A model generated the notes under the pieces. It saw nothing but the letters and a program-made list of their open reading frames with translations. It was not told the origin of the DNA and made no database searches. Position numbers and translations under genes: made by a program. A stretch of 36,000 bases of DNA from Chrysomallon squamiferum (taxonomy: Eukaryota > Mollusca > Gastropoda > Neomphalida > Peltospiridae): assembly GCA_012295275.1 (NCBI GenBank), contig CM022674.1, positions 12,643,864 to 12,679,863 of the forward strand, read 5' to 3'. This document shows, piece after piece, positions 31,140 to 36,000 of the stretch. Within the stretch, counting starts at the first letter, position 1. Every line of letters starts with the position of its first letter.

Positions 31140-31449
31140 ATGTTACAGTCGATGATGAATGGGGATGAAAGTTCGACACATGTTTCACAAAATGAGGGCA
31201 ACGATGATGTCCCCGGTTCGCCGAAGACCACAGCAAAGAAGTCGGGATTTAGAAAGAGAGTGAAAAACGCCAACAACAAGTTGCACAAACGAATGCCGTG
31301 CAATTCCAACAGCAGCAACCAGCACGAGGAGATCATCACTGTGCCCCTGGGGGGCAGGTACAAAGGTCGGGGGTCAGGGTTTGCGAGGAAGAAAGGGGAC
31401 AAGGTGATTTCCTACACCTGTGACCAGGGACTCAGCTACAAACCTGGGG
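31140..31449 (+). CDS. RERE: First coding exon, probable RERE/atrophin-like BAH-domain corepressor (partial)
   Basis: The exon encodes 103 residues plus the first base of codon 104. Residues 1-30 are acidic/Ser-rich, 33-51 basic (KKSGFRKRVKNANNKLHKR), 54-60 Asn/Ser-rich and 72-86 Gly/Arg/Lys-rich. The end, VISYTCDQGLSYKPG (89-103), resembles the segment leading into the BAH domain of RERE, a nuclear corepressor that also carries ELM2, SANT and GATA-type domains. As I recall it, human RERE reads ITSYITEDDVVYRPGDCVY, with PG at about residues 107-108; here PG is 102-103. The split codon G|.. at the donor would allow the expected Asp or Gly. ATG 31140 is the first in frame after TGA 31122, but M5 (31152) or M6 (31155) could also start. 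Composition and CpG content clearly exceed the flanks. Another BAH protein is possible; the rest of the domain is outside the window. Confidence 0.5.
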
Positions 31450-31455
31450 GTGAGC
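31447..31455 (+). promoter_or_regulatory. 5' splice donor GGG|GTGAGC
   Basis: GT at 31450-31451 followed by GAGC matches the donor consensus well. It ends the coding frame in phase 1, immediately before low-complexity T-rich DNA. Reading past it gives only EQKK followed by a run of Phe and Tyr, typical of intron. Confidence 0.7.
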
Positions 31456-31520
31456 AGAAGAAATTTTTTTATTTTTTATTTTTTTTTTATTATTATTTTT
31501 TTTAATAATGTTTAGCTTGT

Positions 31521-31780
31521 AAGGGATTTTTAAACTTTTACAAATATTTGGTTGATAAGGGATTTTAAATGTTTACAAATATTTCTAGATAAGTGATTAT
31601 AAATGTTTACAAATGTTTGTAAATAAGTGATTTTAAATGTTTACAAATGTTTCTGGATAAGTGATTTTAAATGTTCACAAATATTTCTGGATAAGGGATT
31701 TTAAATGTTCACAAATGTTTGTAGATAAGTGATTATAAATGTTTACAAATGTTTTTAGATAAGTGATTCACAAATATAAT
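31521..31780. repeat. 34-bp minisatellite, about 7.5 copies
   Basis: Units of AAGTGATTTTAAATGTTTAC plus AAATGTTTCTGGAT begin at 31521, 31556, 31591, 31624, 31659, 31693, 31727 and 31761, with 33-35 base spacing. Copies differ mostly at AAGTG/AAGGG and GTTTAC/GTTCAC. There are no spacers, so it is not a CRISPR array. The array starts about 70 bases inside the intron. Confidence 0.95.
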
Positions 31781-32005
31781 GGGAAGTGAAACTAATGGGC
31801 CAGTTTGTAAAAACTGCTAAACAATTATTGCACAAAAAAAAAATATTGAAATTTATATGTTCATTTATGTATGTGTGTAACGTATTACATATACATTTTT
31901 TATATGTACTTCCTGTGTATTTATGTATGCATGTATCTGCATGATCAGATACATATGTTTTGTGAGGAAGGTTTTATACATGAGTATGTTTAAGCATTTG
32001 TTTGA

Positions 32006-32042
<37 letters not shown>

Positions 32043-32296
32043 ATTGTAACTATGTATATGTGTATGTATCATTGTATGTGTGTGTACACGAGTATGTATT
32101 GTTCTCTGTGTGTATGATATAATATACAGACATTTACTGTATTTAATAAATTAATATGAGTTAAATTAATAAGGACATTTTTACAAATATTTTGAAACAT
32201 TCAGCAGCTTAGCTTTTTTTTTTTGATAGCTATATTTTTAAAAACAAAATATTTGACAAAAATATTTTAAAAAATCAAACTCATCAAAAGAGGAAA
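31781..32296. other. AT-rich intronic stretch with a TG tract
   Basis: (TG)n at about 32010-32042 and TATG-rich DNA around it; otherwise AT-rich. No gene is seen. Confidence 0.55.
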
Positions 32297-32400
32297 AAAG
32301 AAAGAAAAAAAAAAAAAAAAATAAAAAAAAAAAAAAAAAAATGTATAAATAAGATAAATAATTATATATAAATACATATATATATATATATATAAATTGA
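32297..32400. repeat. Poly(A) block and (TA)n tract
   Basis: A runs with one T at about 32307-32341, then a TA run at about 32377-32394. If the tRNA-like element just to the right is a SINE on the minus strand, this could be its A/T-rich 3' tail region. Confidence 0.9.
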
Positions 32401-32454
32401 ATACAGCTGAAAATATAACCCACTAAAGAAAACGAAAATAAAACTTAAATCATT

Positions 32455-32560
32455 CAGTCAGTGAGCTTTGAACCCGTGAACTTGTGCACATCACACAGAC
32501 TGCTTGCTCCATTAAGATAATGGGCTTCACAGCAGATGCCAAGCTGTTGCCATCTGCAGC
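32455..32560 (-). mobile_element. Possible tRNA-derived SINE head with A and B boxes
   Basis: On the minus strand TATCTTAATGG (32509-32519) matches the Pol III A box at nearly every position, and GGTTCAAAGCT (32464-32474) matches the B box. The 34 bases between them are the spacing found in tRNA genes. The T-arm stem does not pair properly and no acceptor stem is seen, so this is not a functional tRNA. A tRNA-derived SINE or relic is the likeliest reading. Confidence 0.35.
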
Positions 32561-32790
32561 CAAACGGTGTTCATGAATGGGATAAATAGAGGTCTAAGTG
32601 CCCAGCCTGGACGATGTTAACAGCGCAGTTAGCCAGCCACTGGTGTGTCTGTGTGAGAGACGTCCAACGTTGTCGTAGACAAAACATCAGACATGCAGTG
32701 GTATGCCAGCTGTCAGACGTTGCCTGTTATGAACACGTTTCAGCGAACACAGCACAGCTTAACATTTCGTGTGTTAGGAAAATATTGTAG
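32561..32790. other. Complex CpG-bearing block
   Basis: Non-repetitive with several CpGs (GACGTCCAACGTTGTCGTAG, CAGACGTTGCC). CAACGTTG and CAGACGTTG hint at a small internal duplication. The + frame from 32693 is protein-like only for about 30 residues and then enters TG repeat. It could be body sequence of the neighbouring SINE-like element, or a regulatory block. Confidence 0.35.
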
Positions 32791-32798
32791 TTCTTTTT

Positions 32799-33180
32799 TT
32801 GTGTGTGTGTGTGTGCGTGTGTTCTGTATTAATGTCTTTTTGTGTGTGTGTGTATGTGTGTTCATGTGTCTATATAATGTTTTTGTGTTTATGTGTGTGT
32901 GTGTGTCTTGTGTGTGTTTTCTGTGTGTGTGTGTGTGTGTGTGTTGTGTGTGTATGTGGTCTGTTTGTGTGTTTATGTGTTTGGGGTGCATACATGTGTC
33001 TATATATGTTTGTGTGTTTGTTTATGTGTATGTGTGTTTATAGTTGCATGTGTTTCTCTGTGTGTGTGTTTGTGTTTATTTATGTCTTGTGCATGTGTTT
33101 CTCTGTGTGTGTGTGTGTGTTTGTGTGTGTGTGTCTGTGTGTACATGTGTCTGTATAATGTTTGTGTGTATGTTTATAGT
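32799..33180. repeat. TG-rich degenerate microsatellite, about 380 bp
   Basis: Many short TG runs separated by TTTG, TCTG, TATG words, with larger near-repeats such as GCATGTGTTTCTCTGTGTGT at about 33046 and 33091. All long frames here on both strands are repeat translations. Confidence 0.96.
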
Positions 33181-33299
33181 TGAGAGGATGTGTGAATGTC
33201 TTGTGTTTATAAATGAATGGAACAGATTTTTTGTTCTTGTTTAGATAATTACCCAGCTAAGACAATTATAAATAATTTTATGAGCTATTGGCAGAATTG

Positions 33300-33540
33300 A
33301 ATAATTATTATTATTATTATTAGTTTATTGTTATTGTTGTTATTGTTACCATTATCATTATTATTATATTATTATTACTGTTATTATCATCATCATCATC
33401 ATTATTACTGTTATTGTTATTATAATTATTATTATCATTATTATTGTTATTATCATCATTATCATCATTATTATTAGTTATTATTATTATTATTATTATC
33501 ATTATTATTGTTGTTATTCTTACTTTTATCATCATCATTT
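33300..33540. repeat. (TTA)n/(TCA)n/(TTG)n triplet mosaic
   Basis: Triplet units TTA, TTG and TCA shuffled over about 240 bases; Asn/Asp-rich minus frames are artefacts. Confidence 0.95.
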
Positions 33541-33944
33541 ATATAGCCAAGTAAATAATTAAAGAAACAGATCTGCTTAAAATAATTCAGTTGTTTTTAT
33601 TTTAATTTTATTTTTTTATCAGTTCTTACAAATCTTTATAAATGTTAAGTGGGGTTTTATTTATGTCCCATTTTCATCGTTTGTGTTATCTGATTAATTT
33701 TTTCTGAGGCAAAAACTCCACTCTCTGGGAAATTAATTTTCCATTTTTTGAATTATTCAACATTTCAGTTTTTTTTAATTTCACTTCATTTAATAAGAAA
33801 CATATTCAGTGATAACAGATGAGACCACATGTTAACTGCATAAGTTATTCTTTTTTATTGCTTCAGAGTGATTTTTAGATTTGTGTGATAATGTAACTCG
33901 TTTGTTAATCTTTTATTTCTTTTTTCTTTCACCCCCCCTCAAGA
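33541..33944. other. AT-rich intronic stretch
   Basis: No exon-like segment is seen. Confidence 0.55.
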
Positions 33945-33981
33945 ACAAAACAACAACAACAACAACAATAACAACAACTCT

Positions 33982-34018
<37 letters not shown>

Positions 34019-34031
34019 AAAAAAAAAAAAG
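33945..34031. repeat. (CAA)n then poly(A)
   Basis: CAA units (33947-33976), then about 30 A, a T, and about 12 more A. Confidence 0.96.
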
Positions 34032-34270
34032 AGTCACCACATAAATTGACTTTTATTTTGTTTAATGATAAAATGGCAAACATGTGAGGATTGATTAAAC
34101 ACGCAGGTTACACTTTTACAAATATTTATACCCAATAAAGTGATTTTATGTTTCTTCGTGAGATGAGGCTGTTGGTTGTACAAAATGTAACAAGACTATG
34201 TTGAATTAATTTTAGTTTTCTATGTAATTGTTTTTTAAATATATTTCTTTTGGATTGAAGGAATTATAGA

Positions 34271-34322
34271 GTATTAATATTGAGTATTAACATTGAGTAT
34301 TAACATTGAGTATCAACATTGG
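34271..34322. repeat. 13-bp tandem repeat, 4 copies
   Basis: GTATTAACATTGA begins at 34271, 34284, 34297 and 34310, with one substitution in the first and one in the last copy. Confidence 0.95.
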
Positions 34323-35140
34323 CAGCAAAAAAGACAAAAAAAGAAAGAAAAATAACACACAAAAACAAAGCAGCAACAAAACAACTTGTTAATTAGATTT
34401 TAATTATATTTATATGTAAAAACATAACAGCACATTCTGTCCATGTTGGTAACTCTGTTATTGTATATAGCAGATATATCTGTAATATTATGTTTGTATC
34501 ATTTTATATATATATAAAATATACATACATACACATACATTTGTGCCTATATATGTACACACACCATACATAAAAACATTAAAAAGTACAGAAAAAAGTG
34601 TAAAAACTGTATCAGTAGCAGTTAGTTTTATTTTACAGCATTGTCAGCAGATAAATGGTTTTTCATTTTGTTTGTGACAGGTTCACACCATGGATTATAT
34701 GTGATATATATTCATTTTTTAACACAGCAGAAAAATCAATTTTAATTATGTGCGTGGTAATATGATAGCAGAGCTTATCATATTTAACAATATTAACTTA
34801 GATAAATCTATGCTGCAGAATATTAGCAAGTATACAAAATTACAAGAATATAAAATCAGTTTATATGCAGTTTTAAGACAATTAAAAAAAACCTGTTGTA
34901 GACAAACTGTGGTCTCACGTTTTCACTCTGAAATCTAAATGTCATTACACAAGAAAAGATTAAAAAAAAAGCAAAACAAATTAAAAGATAAATAAATTTA
35001 AAAAAAAATTAAAAAAACTGAAATCAAGAGCTAGAACAAACATGTTTGGTTTATGTGTTTGGTTTTGTCAGGTTTAAATTTCTAATGAAATTTTATTTCA
35101 ACTTGTTTGGCTTTGTGAATTGCTTTTCAATGTAATCAAG
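34323..35140. other. AT-rich intronic stretch
   Basis: No exon is recognised. A + frame at 34750-34938 (62 codons) has mixed composition, but lacks a splice context and any family resemblance. Confidence 0.5.
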
Positions 35141-35143
35141 TGA

Positions 35144-35440
35144 TAATTTTTTTTTTTTTTTTTAAATTTATTCCTGTAAATGGTTCAAATGAAAGGTGAG
35201 ACCAATGCAAGGCTTTATTACTGTTTTATTTATTTTGAAATAATTTATTATAATTTCTGAAAAAAAAAAAAAGAAAGAAAGAAGAAAGTAGAAGTAGGTA
35301 AAAATATAAATAAACAAATAAATAAATTTAAAAAAAACAAAGTGAAAAGTTAGTTTTTTAATTTTATGTTAATGTTATTGATATGGACATATTGTTGTGG
35401 TTTATAAATTTAAAAACAATTTCTTTAATTTTTTCACATT

Positions 35441-35475
<35 letters not shown>

Positions 35476-35535
35476 TTCATTCATTTATTCTTTAAAAAAA
35501 AAAAAAAAAAAAACTTATATTTTTTTTTTTTTTTT
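35144..35535. repeat. Homopolymer and (TTTA)n cluster
   Basis: T run 35147-35163, A/AAAG run 35261-35290, TTTA units 35441-35490, A run about 35493-35513, T run 35519-35535. The A run next to the T run is self-complementary. Confidence 0.95.
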
Positions 35536-35639
35536 AAATTTAATTGATAAAAAGTATTAATTAAGGCTTTAAAAAATGAAAATTTAATTTATATGTTAAT
35601 AATACTTTGGTAATCATTGTACACACACAAAGGTGAGGA

Positions 35640-35820
35640 GTTATAAAATAAAGGGTCTTTTCCAGCACAAACTTCATAGAAAGGTCTGTAACTGAATTAT
35701 TGTATATGCTTGTATATAATATACAAAGGTAAAATAAGCACAAACCTGAATGAAACTACATAGAAACTTCTCTAACTGAATTACTGTATATGCTTGTATA
35801 TAATATATAAAGGCAAAAGA
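35640..35820. repeat. 84-bp tandem duplication
   Basis: TAACTGAATTATTGTATATG, then CTTGTATATAATATACAAAGG, occurs at 35689 and again at 35773 with two or three changes; the flanking GCACAAAC...CATAGAAA is duplicated as well, with a small insertion in the second copy. Confidence 0.92.
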
Positions 35821-36000
35821 AAGATATGTTGGTATTTTAACAAGATTCTGTGAACTGGTTAGAACAGGAAAAAATAAATCTACCATATATTATTTTAATC
35901 TCAGAGGTGTGTTTGGAACAAGAGATAAAGAAATAAAATAATCTACAACAAAGTCTTCGAATCAGAGACTGGTTAGAATTAAAATAGTCTGACATAGTCT
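35821..36000. other. AT-rich end of window
   Basis: Nothing gene-like is seen; the presumed intron continues past the window. Confidence 0.5.

Noticed and set aside
31070-31402. 110-codon minus-strand frame opposite the 31 kb exon
   Set aside because: Shadow of the + strand exon; the + frame has a better start, donor, family resemblance and composition.
31521-31780. CRISPR-like regular 34-bp repeat
   Set aside because: Units are contiguous with no unique spacers, and the context is animal intron DNA.
32693-33244. Several 66-119 codon frames on both strands
   Set aside because: TG/CA repeat translations; only about 30 residues before the repeat look normal, with no splice context.
34750-34938. 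62-codon + frame with mixed composition as a possible next exon
   Set aside because: Does not contain the expected BAH continuation and has no splice sites in a suitable phase.
1-36000. Search for further BAH, ELM2, SANT or other domain exons on the + strand
   Set aside because: None recognised; the remaining exons of the putative RERE-like gene must lie beyond 36000.

Overview
This 36 kb window looks like nuclear DNA from an animal. It is very AT-rich and full of simple repeats: long (CA/TG)n, (AAT)n, (AAAT)n, (GATA)n-(CATA)n and homopolymers. It has no compact operons and almost no open reading frames outside low-complexity DNA. The microsatellite load, very long non-coding stretches and faint tRNA-type SINE remnants fit a lophotrochozoan, probably a mollusc and perhaps a cephalopod. 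That placement is inference; no lineage-defining repeat is seen intact.

The only strongly supported coding segment lies near the right end, on the + strand. An exon starts after a pyrimidine tract and CAG at 31010, carries a CpG-bearing 5'UTR (31011-31139), opens at ATG 31140 and runs 103 codons plus one base to a GTGAGC donor at 31450. The predicted N-terminus is Ser/Asn-rich, then basic, and ends in ISYTCDQGLSYKPG. In sequence, distance from the start and split-codon phase this resembles the entry to the BAH domain of RERE/atrophin-type transcriptional corepressors. The call is probable, not certain. The rest of the BAH domain is not in the window, so the following intron is at least 4.5 kb.

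Layout. 1-3190 is T-rich non-coding DNA ending in an AATAAA plus GU-rich stretch, possibly the 3' end of an upstream + strand transcript. 3190-5040 is A-rich with a triplet-repeat mosaic. 5040-5375 is a CpG-rich island with a perfect hairpin and a possible splice donor, a candidate promoter or first non-coding exon of the same gene. 5376-31010 would then be one roughly 25.6 kb intron. It alternates between microsatellites, decayed tandem arrays (unit lengths about 30 to 150 bp) and short islands of complex, non-repetitive sequence at about 7.0, 9.1, 10.2, 16.6, 18.8, 20.3, 21.0, 22.7, 23.7, 25.1, 26.8 and 28.7 kb. The islands are the best places to look for conserved regulatory elements. 31450-36000 is downstream intron with a clean 34-bp minisatellite, a possible tRNA-derived SINE, TG-rich and TTA-rich blocks and homopolymers.

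Two short minus-strand reading frames (13247-13468 and 14702-14914) have protein-like composition but no recognised family, and are listed at low confidence. No rRNA, intact tRNA, CRISPR array, intact transposon, viral gene or toxin gene was seen. The most distinctive signal is the series of locally born, progressively decayed tandem arrays that make up much of the presumed intron.
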